Positions 25,245 through 33,876 of a stretch of DNA of 64,000 nucleotides are shown piece after piece. The position numbers and the translations under genes were made by a program. Numbering within the stretch: the first letter of the stretch is position 1; every line of letters starts with the position of its first letter. Below the pieces are notes generated by a model, which saw only the letters and a list, made by a program, of their open reading frames with translations, was not told the origin of the DNA and made no database searches. Source of the DNA: Pandoraea norimbergensis. GTDB lineage: Bacteria > Pseudomonadota > Gammaproteobacteria > Burkholderiales > Burkholderiaceae. Where the stretch lies: positions 2,046,001 to 2,110,000 of the forward strand of contig NZ_CP013480.3 in NCBI RefSeq assembly GCF_001465545.3. The letters are read 5' to 3'.

Positions 25245-25640
25245 TTACATCGCGTCCGATTTTTCGGCGAGGCTGGCAAACGCGGCCACCAGCGCGGCAT
25301 GATCGGCCGGCATGACGAAGGCACGCAGGGCCTGCGCCGGGGTGTCGAGCATCAGATAGCCCAGACTCCAGGTCGGGAAAGCGCCGGGCGTATGGGGTGT
25401 GCCGTCGAGCAGCACCTGAATGTCGTCATGATGTTGCGAGGCCTCGATGCGCTGGCGCGCGTCGGCGAGCGGCTCGCTCGGGCCTTCGATGTATTGATAG
25501 AACGTGACGCCGTCGTAGAGCAGTACCCCGGTGATGCCATAAGTCGCGTTGAAACCCCGTGAGTTGACGATGATCTTCGAGAGCATGAGCGGATCCAGGT
25601 CGGGCAGGGCACGGCTCAGGTACGCGTAGCACTCGGTCAT
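25245..25640 (-). CDS. BLUF-domain blue-light sensor protein
   Basis: 131 aa, a stand-alone BLUF domain with a C-terminal extension. By comparison with cyanobacterial PixD the flavin-switch residues are present: Tyr7 (CYAYLSR), Asn31 (GFNATYGITGVLLY), Gln49 (TFYQYIEGP) and Trp91 (FPTWSLGYL). The position usually Met near 93 is Leu. It should bind FAD and signal blue light by hydrogen-bond rearrangement. It is divergently transcribed from a Cache-GGDEF gene with 92 bp between starts, suggesting shared control. No effector domain is fused, so it presumably acts on a partner protein. Confidence 0.9.
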   Translation of the reverse strand: MTECYAYLSRALPDLDPLMLSKIIVNSRGFNATYGITGVLLYDGVTFYQYIEGPSEPLADARQRIEASQHHDDIQVLLDGTPHTPGAFPTWSLGYLMLDTPAQALRAFVMPADHAALVAAFASLAEKSDAM

Positions 25641-25732
25641 GGGAGGGGTCCGGAAGGCGGTAATGAAATACGATGATGGATCGGGGTGACGCGCATTAGA
25701 ATACCTCATCTTCTCGCGAGGAAAGGACGGGC

Positions 25733-27265
25733 ATGTCGACACCTTCAGGCCCTCACCGTCTTCAGATCTGGGCAGGCAAGCGCTTGCGGCGGGTGGTCGA
25801 CAAGTTCGACCGCCGGCCGGTCATGATCGGCATCGTCGGCACGGTCATCGCGCTGGCTATCCTGATCGGCGTGGCCATCTCGCTCGAGAACAACCGCGAG
25901 GGGCGGATCGAGTCCACGCTGGACCGCGCCCAGAGCGCGGCGACCGTGGTCGCGACCAGTCTGGGCGGCAACATCGCCGTCTACGACACCCTGCTCAAAG
26001 ACATGGTGCGCGACGCGGAAAACCCCGCCACGCCGCTCTTTACCGACCGGGTGCGCGACCGCGTGCGATTCGGCCAAATGCTGAGCCGCGATTTTCTCGA
26101 CGATGCTTACGTGGTCGACAAGTCGGGCAAGATCGCGGCCCCGCTGCATCCGGATTCCGACCGGCTGGTCGATGTCTCCGATCGCGACTACTTCCGCTCG
26201 CATCTGGGCAACCCCTCGCTTGGCCTGTACATCTCGCAGCCGTATGCCTCGCGCGTACATGGCGGCCTGTTGTCGGTCGCGCTCACACGCCGCGTGAACG
26301 CACCGGACCATTCGTTTGCGGGGGTGGCGGTCATCGCCCTGCGTCTCGATCACTTCCAGAATCTGGTGACGGAGGTCGAGTCGATCGACGTCAAGACCAT
26401 CCAGATCGTGGAAGACAAGGGCACCGTGCTGGCGTGTGCGCCCTGTGGCGACGCGCTGCCAGGGACCGTCGTGAGGTTGCCCGGTAATGCCACGCGCGAT
26501 GGCGATCTGCTCACGGCGTTGTCGTTTCCCGCAGGGGCACGTGCCCATGACTACCGGTCGGTGCGGGTGCCCGGGGCATCGTTGTATGTGGTGATCACAC
26601 CGTTGACCACGGGCACGATGCGCGAATGGCGCTGGAACGTGGCGACCTTCGGTTCGATTGCGCTGGCCTGCGCGGCCACCCTGATTGCCGGGTCGTGGCT
26701 GCTGGTCGCGGCGATTCGAATGCGCACCACGGCCATGACACGGCTCGCGAGTCTGTCGGTGACCGACGGTCTTACGGGGCTGAGCAACCGTCGCGCGCTG
26801 GACAGCAAGCTCGCGCTGGAGTGGCGCCGGGCGCAACGTTCGGGCACGTCGCTGTCGGTGCTGTTCATCGACGTCGATTACTTCAAGCACTTCAACGACG
26901 AATACGGCCATGCCGTGGGTGACGACGTGTTGCGGGCGGTGGCACATAACATCGCCGGGCACATGCGCCGCGACGCCGATATGGCCGCGCGCTTCGGCGG
27001 CGAAGAATTTGCCGTGGTCATGCCCGACACGCCGGCGGCGGGGGCGGCGAAGATGGCCGAGCAAATCCGGCGCGACATCGAGCGCCTGCAAATTGCCCAT
27101 ACGGGCAGCGCAATGGGTACGGTGACGGTGAGCGTGGGGGCGGCGACCGGACTGGCCGCCGAAAGCGAGAGTGGCGAGGCGATTCTGCGCGCCGCCGACG
27201 AGCAACTCTATCTGGCCAAACAAGCTGGCCGCAATTGCACGCGCGCCACCGTACTCAAGGCCTGA
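25733..27265 (+). CDS. Membrane Cache-GGDEF diguanylate cyclase
   Basis: 510 aa. N-terminal helix about 30-50, periplasmic Cache sensor about 55-280, helix about 295-317, then GGDEF to the C-terminus. The active site is intact GGEEF, with RDAD as inhibitory site five residues before it, so an active, feedback-inhibited cyclase is expected. The start ATG is preceded by GAGGAAAGGA. It is divergent from the BLUF gene and convergent with a LuxR-type gene, and no terminator is visible between the stops. Confidence 0.92.
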   Translation: MSTPSGPHRLQIWAGKRLRRVVDKFDRRPVMIGIVGTVIALAILIGVAISLENNREGRIESTLDRAQSAATVVATSLGGNIAVYDTLLKDMVRDAENPATPLFTDRVRDRVRFGQMLSRDFLDDAYVVDKSGKIAAPLHPDSDRLVDVSDRDYFRSHLGNPSLGLYISQPYASRVHGGLLSVALTRRVNAPDHSFAGVAVIALRLDHFQNLVTEVESIDVKTIQIVEDKGTVLACAPCGDALPGTVVRLPGNATRDGDLLTALSFPAGARAHDYRSVRVPGASLYVVITPLTTGTMREWRWNVATFGSIALACAATLIAGSWLLVAAIRMRTTAMTRLASLSVTDGLTGLSNRRALDSKLALEWRRAQRSGTSLSVLFIDVDYFKHFNDEYGHAVGDDVLRAVAHNIAGHMRRDADMAARFGGEEFAVVMPDTPAAGAAKMAEQIRRDIERLQIAHTGSAMGTVTVSVGAATGLAAESESGEAILRAADEQLYLAKQAGRNCTRATVLKA

Positions 27266-27270
27266 TCACG

Positions 27271-27292
27271 CCGCGCTCAGTCCGCGCTCAGT
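27271..27292. repeat. 11-bp direct repeat between convergent stops
   Basis: CCGCGCTCAGT occurs twice in tandem in the 33-bp gap between the GGDEF and LuxR stops. It is not a hairpin terminator. Confidence 0.85.
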
Positions 27293-27298
27293 CCGCGA

Positions 27299-28387
27299 TC
27301 ACGGGCTGAGCATGGCGGCGAGACGCAGCAATTCCCCCTGACGATGGCACCCGGTCTTGCGCAGAATCGCCGACAGCTGGGTGCGCAGCGTACTCGTGCC
27401 CAGTTGCAGCACATCGCTGCATTCGCCAATCGTGAGACCTGCTACGAGGTGATGAAACAGGCGCGCCTCGGCCCGCGTGAGGGCGAAGTGTTCGCGCAGC
27501 GCGGCCTCGGTCGGCACGTTGAAGATGCTGCGCCGTTCCACCCGAATGCCGACCGCCGAGCGCAGTCCGTGATTCATGTTGTTGCCGAGCGGGCGCAACG
27601 TCAGCCGGAACGCATGGCCCCATGAGTCGGGGACCACGAGCGATGCGGCCACCCCGGTAGTACTCACTTCGGCGAGCGTCGCGGCGAGTCGTGCCTGCCA
27701 TTCGGACTGCCGGTGCGTGAGGCGTCGTTGTTTGAGCACGAGTTGGCAGTCGGGGCTGCCGAGCAGCACGTCGAGACCTGCGGCGGCGTCGAGTGTCCAG
27801 CCGTCGGGCGAGGCAATGAGAAAACCTTCGCGAGTCGGGTCGAGCATCTGGCCGAGTGCATCGAGGCTCATGCGGGTAGCGGCGCGCCGTGCGGCGAACG
27901 CCGCTGCCAGCAGGCGTTCATATTCGGCGATGCGCGCGGCATGGGCGAAGTTCGGTTCGACCACATGCATGCGCTGGATGCTCAGGGCGGTGAGCACGTC
28001 GCTGTCGTTGCAGATGACGACGCCGACCAGTTGTTGAAGCTGGTACGGGCGCATGAATTCGTTCCAGAACACGCGGTCGTTCGGCGACTCGTGTTTGAGC
28101 GCGATGGACGAGTCGTACCAGGTACCGGCGGGGGCGTCCCAGAAGCGGCGGGTCGAGTCGTCGTACTGGTAGTAATGCTGCGCATATTCCTGAATCAGGC
28201 TATCTTCGTGCCCCGCCTGTTCGATGAATCGCACCGAGCGGCTTTGTTTATCGTGGCACAGGAACGTGGCCGCCTCCGCGCCGAGAAAGTCGCGCGCGGT
28301 CTGCACAACGTCGAGCCAGTCTGCCTGCCCGGCGCCGACTGCCTGAACGGCGTCCGACGCGCGTCGAAAACTGATGTCGTCCGACAT
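27299..28387 (-). CDS. LuxR-family transcriptional regulator
   Basis: 362 aa. A C-terminal LuxR/GerE helix-turn-helix covers about 295-355: REHFALTRAEARLFHHLVAGLTIGECSDVLQLGTSTLRTQLSAILRKTG. The N-terminal about 250 residues look like a PAS/GAF-type sensor without recognisable acyl-homoserine-lactone residues. This is an orphan regulator; the target is unknown. An ATG six codons upstream is possible. A rightward-oriented terminator hairpin lies in its upstream region. Confidence 0.85.
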   Translation of the reverse strand: MSDDISFRRASDAVQAVGAGQADWLDVVQTARDFLGAEAATFLCHDKQSRSVRFIEQAGHEDSLIQEYAQHYYQYDDSTRRFWDAPAGTWYDSSIALKHESPNDRVFWNEFMRPYQLQQLVGVVICNDSDVLTALSIQRMHVVEPNFAHAARIAEYERLLAAAFAARRAATRMSLDALGQMLDPTREGFLIASPDGWTLDAAAGLDVLLGSPDCQLVLKQRRLTHRQSEWQARLAATLAEVSTTGVAASLVVPDSWGHAFRLTLRPLGNNMNHGLRSAVGIRVERRSIFNVPTEAALREHFALTRAEARLFHHLVAGLTIGECSDVLQLGTSTLRTQLSAILRKTGCHRQGELLRLAAMLSP

Positions 28388-28416
28388 GGGATCCCCCGTC
28401 ATCACTTGCTATCCCG

Positions 28417-28437
28417 TGGGCCTGAGGCCCATTTTTT
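28417..28437 (+). terminator. Rightward intrinsic terminator upstream of the luxR-type gene
   Basis: TGGGCC TGA GGCCCA followed by six T, read on the plus strand. The nearest rightward gene to its left is the GGDEF gene ending at 27265, so it may end a long antisense readthrough across the luxR-type gene. Confidence 0.65.
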
Positions 28438-28636
28438 GCGCAGTGTAGCAGAAGAAACTACCGGAAATGACAGGGTTGGGGATACCCCTCGGGGGCGGGT
28501 TGAACGGTGATGCAACGGTGGCGCAACTGTGATTTGTGCGGGCGACAAATGGCTTTTCGGCTGAGACAATTCAGTCATGTCGAAAGACCCACAACCGATG
28601 ACCACAGGTCGTCGACCCAGCCAAACGGGGGCCCAT

Positions 28637-28993
28637 ATGATCCGCACCAACTTCATCGCTGTCTGCCTGTGTCTGGCTGTCGCATTGTTCGGCGGCAACG
28701 CCAGCGCCCAGTCGTATCTCGGCGCCAGTGATCTCGGCAGCATTCGTCAGGGGAATCAGGCTGCACCAGCGCTGCATCCGTCGACCGGGCTCCGTGCCTC
28801 GGCACCTGTTGCCGACGCGCAATCGGCCAGCGAAGCCATCAACCGTGTCGCGAGCGAGCGCAACGGCGCGCAGCCGGGTCCGAGCGCTCAGGATGTTGCC
28901 GCGACCCAACGTGCGCTCGATACGCGCGACTTGCAGCATCCGCGTCAGACCCGCACGTTCGATGCGATTGCCCGTCCGTCGCGGCCTGAGTAA
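28637..28993 (+). CDS. Small secreted protein, unknown function
   Basis: 118 aa. Signal peptide NFIAVCLCLAVALFGGNASAQS with cleavage after ASA. The mature region is soluble, Ala/Ser/Gln-rich and probably unstructured or helical, with no cysteines. An ATG 20 codons upstream would place charged residues before the signal peptide. It is preceded by a GGGGG site. Family not recognised. Confidence 0.65.
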   Translation: MIRTNFIAVCLCLAVALFGGNASAQSYLGASDLGSIRQGNQAAPALHPSTGLRASAPVADAQSASEAINRVASERNGAQPGPSAQDVAATQRALDTRDLQHPRQTRTFDAIARPSRPE

Positions 28994-29026
28994 TGCAGCG
29001 AGCCACGAGCCAGCGAGCCGCAAGCA

Positions 29027-29962
29027 TTAGCCGTTGGGTGCACCGTTGCTGCTATGCCCGGCCGACGCGTGCAACTGCTGGCGTATCGGGTCGCGCATAA
29101 AGTCGACCCAAACGCGGATCTTCGCGTCGAGATGCTGGCGCGAGGCGTAGAGCAAGTAAAGATTGACGCTGGCCGATGCGCATTGCGGTAACAGCGGCAC
29201 AAGACGGCCTTCGCGTAAATCGTCGACCACGACGAACGAGGGCAGCAGCGCGATACCCACGCCTTCGCGCGCTGCGATCACCAACGACGCGGCGGTATCC
29301 ACCGTGAGCACCGGGTCGATGGCGAGGGGATCATCATCTTCACCGGAAAATCGCCAGAGCCGGTCGTCGTACGATGGCGCGACCAATTGCAGACACCGAT
29401 GGGTCACCAGATCCTGCGGCGAGCGCGGCAGACCGTACGTCTCCACATACTCGGGCGAGGCGCAGAACACGCTGCGAATCGGGCCGAGATCGATACCGAC
29501 CAGATCCGAGGGCGGTAACGCAGCGCTCACCACGAGCGCGACGTCGTACTGGTCTCGCACCAGATCCGGCAGCCGCGGCGCGATGGTCAGGTCGACGCGT
29601 ACGTCGGGGTAGGCCCGTTGAAACGGCTCGGCCAGCGGAATCAAAAAGCAGTTGGCGATGCTCGCGCTGCAATGCACGCGTAGGCGCCCCCTTGGGTGGT
29701 GCGCTGCCCCTTGCGCTTCGCGCTCGCTGAGTTCGACCGCGTCGAGCACGGCCCGCGTTCGCGACAGATAACGCTGGCCGGCTTCCGTGAGTGCCATCGA
29801 GCGCGTCGTGCGATGCAGGAGCCGGATGCCCAGATGCGCTTCGAGGGCGGAAATGGCGCGCGTGACTTGCGACGGGGTTTGATCGAGGCGTTGCGCGGTG
29901 CGCGAAAAACTTCCGGCGTCCGCCAGAATGACGAATGTCCGCATGCAGTGAAGAAGATCCAT
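29027..29962 (-). CDS. LysR-family transcriptional regulator
   Basis: 311 aa from the ATG giving MDLLHCMRTFVILADAGSFSRTAQRLDQTPSQVTRAISALEAHLG, the classic N-terminal winged helix. The rest is a LysR co-inducer domain with FCASPEYVETYGLPRSPQDL and a C-terminal region with GIALLPSFVV. Target unknown. It reads away from the AraC-type gene but in the same direction. Confidence 0.92.
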   Translation of the reverse strand: MDLLHCMRTFVILADAGSFSRTAQRLDQTPSQVTRAISALEAHLGIRLLHRTTRSMALTEAGQRYLSRTRAVLDAVELSEREAQGAAHHPRGRLRVHCSASIANCFLIPLAEPFQRAYPDVRVDLTIAPRLPDLVRDQYDVALVVSAALPPSDLVGIDLGPIRSVFCASPEYVETYGLPRSPQDLVTHRCLQLVAPSYDDRLWRFSGEDDDPLAIDPVLTVDTAASLVIAAREGVGIALLPSFVVVDDLREGRLVPLLPQCASASVNLYLLYASRQHLDAKIRVWVDFMRDPIRQQLHASAGHSSNGAPNG

Positions 29963-30177
29963 CGGATAAAGGCCTGCCGGCAGTACCGGCCAGCGTCGGT
30001 GAAGAGGATATCGGATCAACATCACTCTATCGACGCGGTACCGCTGAGTGCGCTCGCAATGCGGCCTGTCGTCGTCGCGATCCGGACAACTTCAACGACT
30101 TCGACGCCGCTAGCTTCTGCCATCGCTACAACGGCTACAACTGCCGCAACGGCGATCAGCGCTGTCACCCGCTACCG

Positions 30178-30957
30178 TCAACGTTCGCGGAAGTATTCAC
30201 TCGGCGGCACGCCGAGGGTTTTGCGAAACATGGCAGCGAAAGCGCTAGGGCTGTCGTAGCCGTGTTCGAGCGCCAGCGTCAGGATCGGCGTGCCGGTGGC
30301 CAGCCTCGGCAGACTGAGCAGCAGCCGCGCATGGCGGCACCAAGCACCGTGGGTCATACCCGTCTCGCGCTTGAAGGTGCGCGCGAGGGTGCGCTCGTTC
30401 ATATGCGCAGTCTGTGCCCAGCCGGCCAGCGTGACCGGTTGCGACGGATCGTGAATCAGCACCGTGCACAAGGCGACAAGCGCAGGGTGTTGCGGCATTG
30501 GTACATGCAGCGAGAGCGCGGGCGCTTGTTCGATCTCGTCGAGCATGAGGGCCACGACGCGTCCGTCGCGGCAGTGCACGTCGGACATCACCGCTGCCGG
30601 GGTCAGTGTCCCGGCGGCCAGAATCAACGCTCGCAGCAGCGGGGTGACGGTAATCACGCGGCATTTGGCCGGCAACGCGGTGCGCACGCCGGGGGCAACG
30701 AACACGGTGCGCATCTGCACTTCACCGGCCATTTCGATGGCGTGTTCAGTGCTACCGGGCACCCAGACGGCGCGTCCCGTCGGCACGACCCAACTGCCTT
30801 CGTTCGTGCGCACGATCATCACGCCAGCGATGGCGTGAATCAGTTGGCCGTGGCGATGCGAGTGCATGGGATAGGCTGCGCGGGAGGGCGGATCGGTCGC
30901 CACGATGGCGACGGGGGGCGGGGCGCTGCCCGTGTGAATGTCAATCAGGATGTCCAT
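30178..30957 (-). CDS. AraC-family regulator of the efflux operon (probable)
   Basis: 259 aa. N-terminal cupin-like sensor domain (MHSHRHGQLIHAIAGVMIVRT, VPTGRAVWVPGSTEHAI), then two helix-turn-helix motifs at about 160-255, with GYDSPSAFAAMFRKTLGVPPSEYF typical of AraC. It is divergent from the NodT-EmrA-EmrB operon with a 94-bp gap, so it likely controls that operon. The effector is unknown. An upstream start at 31134 would overlap the efflux gene start; I prefer the ATG 59 codons in. Confidence 0.88.
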   Translation of the reverse strand: MDILIDIHTGSAPPPVAIVATDPPSRAAYPMHSHRHGQLIHAIAGVMIVRTNEGSWVVPTGRAVWVPGSTEHAIEMAGEVQMRTVFVAPGVRTALPAKCRVITVTPLLRALILAAGTLTPAAVMSDVHCRDGRVVALMLDEIEQAPALSLHVPMPQHPALVALCTVLIHDPSQPVTLAGWAQTAHMNERTLARTFKRETGMTHGAWCRHARLLLSLPRLATGTPILTLALEHGYDSPSAFAAMFRKTLGVPPSEYFRER

Positions 30958-31051
30958 TTTGCGACGATGAATGTGCAGTCTTCGCGCGATTGCCGCGCGG
31001 TGTTCACCATACCATCGGATCTCCTGATTTGTCTGCTCGCTGCTCCCTGCC

Positions 31052-32593
31052 ATGGTTCTTGTCGCTTCTGCTGTCTCCGGGGCTGTTTTGCCTCGTTTGT
31101 CATCACTTGTTTCATCACTGGCTATTGCGCTCACCTGTCTTGCTGGATGTAGCGTGGGACCGGCTTATCACGCCCCCGAGCCGACGACCGGGACGCAGGG
31201 GGCGTTTGCTTCGCTATCACAAGCTTCCCAACTCCTCCCAGCCCCGCCAGCCCCGGTCACGACGGGCGACGTGCCAACGCACTGGTGGCGCCTGTATCAA
31301 GACCCGGTACTCGACGCACTCGTGCGCGACGCGCTCACGCAGAACCGCGATCTCGCGGTCGCAGCAGCGCGCGTGCAGCAGGCGCGGGCGGTCTTTGACG
31401 AAACCGGCGCCATGCGGCTGCCACAGACTGACGCTTCGTTTGGCGTGCAGTACGGCAAACCTGCCGCCGATCAGACCGTCGCCGCCAGTCGTGGCACGCA
31501 GGCCAACACCCGATGGGCCTGGGCACCGTCGTTTGCGCTGTCGTGGGAAGTCGATCTCTGGGGCCGTGTAGGGCATGCGATCGATGCTGCCGAGGCGGAA
31601 GCGGACGCTTCGCTTGCCGACGCGCAGGCGATGCAAGTGGTGGTCGCCGCACAGACGGTGGCGGCTTACGCGCAGGCCTGCGGCTTTGCGCAGCAGCGCG
31701 ACGTGGCGCAGCGCACGCTCGATATCGCCACGCATATTGCCGACCTGACACGCACACAGCAGGTGCGTGGCTTGGTCTCAACGCTCGAAGTCATTCGCGC
31801 TCAGGCGTTTGTCGACGACACCCGCGCGAGCTTGCCGGTGCTTGAGGGTAACCGGCGTGCCGCGCTCTATGAACTTGCCGTGCTCACCGGGCAGCCCCCG
31901 GCGGCGTTGCCGGCGCCAGCCGAGCAGTGTCAGCGAGTGCCTGCGCTTGCACAGCCATTTCCCGTGGGCGATGGTGCGAGCTTGTTGCAGCGGCGGCCCG
32001 ATCTGCGCGCGATGGAGCGACGGCTCGCGGCGGCGACCGCGCGTGTCGGGGTGGCAACAGCAGACCTCTATCCGGGTATTTCGCTGGGTGGCGGCGTAGC
32101 GTGGTTATCGACATCGGGCAGTCTCGCATCGCTGGGCAATCGTTATAGCGTGAGCTGGGGCGTAGGCCCGCTCATCCGCTGGCAGATCCCGAACATGACG
32201 GCCAGCCGCGCGCGTCTGGCCGCCGCTAGGGCAGATGACATCGCCTCGCTTGCGGCATTCGACGCGCGCGTGCTGGTCGCACTCAAGGAAACCGAGCAAG
32301 CGCTCACGCACTACGGCGCGCAATGGGCTCGCCGTGATGCGTTGCGGGCATCCCGCGCGCAACACGCACAGGCGCTGATGCTGGCCGAGCGCAGTTATCG
32401 GGCGGGTGCCATCGACTTCCTCGAACTGCTTGACGCGCAACGCTCGCTCGCCGTTGCCGATGCGGCGCTGGCGCAAAGCACGCTGCGCGTTGCCGACGAT
32501 CAGGTGGCCGTTTTCCGCGCCTTGGGTGGCGGATGGCAGCCCGATGCAGAGGCGCTACCCCAGCCGGTTCCTCACAAAACGGCAGCGCGCTGA
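31052..32593 (+). CDS. NodT-family outer-membrane efflux lipoprotein
   Basis: 513 aa. Signal peptide with lipobox LAGCSVGPAYHAPEP, then the RND/MFS outer-membrane factor fold with two internal repeats: WWRLYQDPVLDALVRDALTQNRDLAVAAARVQQARA and the matching repeat near 400 (QALMLAERSYRAGAIDFLELLDAQRSLA). It forms the trimeric channel for the following EmrA- and EmrB-like proteins. The AraC-type regulator is divergent. It is followed at 128 bp by the membrane-fusion gene. Confidence 0.93.
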   Translation: MVLVASAVSGAVLPRLSSLVSSLAIALTCLAGCSVGPAYHAPEPTTGTQGAFASLSQASQLLPAPPAPVTTGDVPTHWWRLYQDPVLDALVRDALTQNRDLAVAAARVQQARAVFDETGAMRLPQTDASFGVQYGKPAADQTVAASRGTQANTRWAWAPSFALSWEVDLWGRVGHAIDAAEAEADASLADAQAMQVVVAAQTVAAYAQACGFAQQRDVAQRTLDIATHIADLTRTQQVRGLVSTLEVIRAQAFVDDTRASLPVLEGNRRAALYELAVLTGQPPAALPAPAEQCQRVPALAQPFPVGDGASLLQRRPDLRAMERRLAAATARVGVATADLYPGISLGGGVAWLSTSGSLASLGNRYSVSWGVGPLIRWQIPNMTASRARLAAARADDIASLAAFDARVLVALKETEQALTHYGAQWARRDALRASRAQHAQALMLAERSYRAGAIDFLELLDAQRSLAVADAALAQSTLRVADDQVAVFRALGGGWQPDAEALPQPVPHKTAAR

Positions 32594-32721
32594 CGCTGCC
32601 CGGATCTCCCCCTGAAAAGGCGACGCTGTCTGACTGACTGCGCTCGCCCTGAAGCCGATGCCACCGACGCGACGTGCACGGCTTCCCTTTCTTTGCCCGA
32701 CCTTTCTTCGAGAGTCTTGTC

Positions 32722-33876
32722 ATGAGTTCTGTAGCCTTGCCCGGTCAGCCACTGCGTGTGCGCCGGAAGACGTGGATGCTTGCCGCCGGTGCGGCTCTGA
32801 GCGTTGCCGCCATCGCAGGTGGCGCACATTGGTGGCTGACCGGCCGCTTCTTCCAGTCGACCGACGATGCCTACGTGCGCGCCGATACCGTCACCGTCAG
32901 TCCGCGCGTGGCCGGTTACGTCAGTCAGGTTGTGGTGGACGATAACCAGCGCGTGAAGCACGGCGATGTGCTGGTGCAGCTTGACGATCGCGACTACCGC
33001 GCACGCGTGACGCGGGCGCAGGCGGCAGTGCAGGCGGCGACGGCCGACGTGCAGGCGCAGACCGATGCGGCGGCGACGCTGGACGCGGAGCTAACGCGCC
33101 AACGCAGCGTGATCGCACAGGCGCAGGCGGAGGTGGCAGGTGCGAGCGCCGAAGCGCGGCGACAGACCGCCGATGCCGCACGCTATCGCGATCTGCTTAG
33201 CGATGGGGCCGCCAGCCAGCAGCGCTGGGAACAAGCTGCTGCCGAAGCGAGCAAGGCGCTGTCGGCACTGGCGCGGACGCGGGCGGCCGGTGATACACAA
33301 GTGGCGCAGCAGACCGTGCTTGCACGGCGTCGCGAGCAAAGCAAGGCGGCGATTGCACAAGCGCAGGCGCAGCTCACCGCAGCACAGGCAGCGCTCGTGT
33401 TGGCGGAGAACGATCTTGTGCACACGACGGTGCGTGCAAGCCGCGACGGCACCGTCGGTCAGCGCACGGTACGGGCAGGGCAATACGTCGAGACCGGCAC
33501 GCCGTTGCTCGCGCTGGTGCCACTCGATGACGTGTATGTGGTCGCCAATTTCAAGGAAACGCAGATCACGCGCATGCAGCCGGGGCAGCCCGTCGATATC
33601 GATATCGACGCGTTTCCCGAGCACGCGCTGCATGGCCGCGTGACGGGCTTCGCGCCGGGCTCGGGGGCGGAATTCGCGTTACTGCCACCCGACAACGCGA
33701 CGGGTAACTTCACCAAGATCGTGCAGCGTATTCCCGTGAAGATTCGATTGGATCGAACGCAGAACGGCGGGCGAGGCGTGCCCGCACTTCGCCCCGGCAT
33801 GTCAGTGATCGCTCGCGTCGATACACGTTCTGACTCGCGTCCTGATCAGCAGTCGGACAAAGGGGCGGCGCAATGA
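32722..33876 (+). CDS. EmrA/HlyD-type membrane fusion protein
   Basis: 384 aa. One N-terminal helix (TWMLAAGAALSVAAIAGGAH), then a lipoyl/barrel-sandwich domain (FFQSTDDAYVRADTVTVSPRVAGYV), a long Ala/Gln-rich coiled coil at about 100-235, and a beta-barrel region with LVPLDDVYVVANFKETQITRM. It bridges the inner-membrane transporter and outer-membrane channel. The start codon is the ATG at 32722; its stop overlaps the next ATG by four bases. Confidence 0.93.
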   Translation: MSSVALPGQPLRVRRKTWMLAAGAALSVAAIAGGAHWWLTGRFFQSTDDAYVRADTVTVSPRVAGYVSQVVVDDNQRVKHGDVLVQLDDRDYRARVTRAQAAVQAATADVQAQTDAAATLDAELTRQRSVIAQAQAEVAGASAEARRQTADAARYRDLLSDGAASQQRWEQAAAEASKALSALARTRAAGDTQVAQQTVLARRREQSKAAIAQAQAQLTAAQAALVLAENDLVHTTVRASRDGTVGQRTVRAGQYVETGTPLLALVPLDDVYVVANFKETQITRMQPGQPVDIDIDAFPEHALHGRVTGFAPGSGAEFALLPPDNATGNFTKIVQRIPVKIRLDRTQNGGRGVPALRPGMSVIARVDTRSDSRPDQQSDKGAAQ

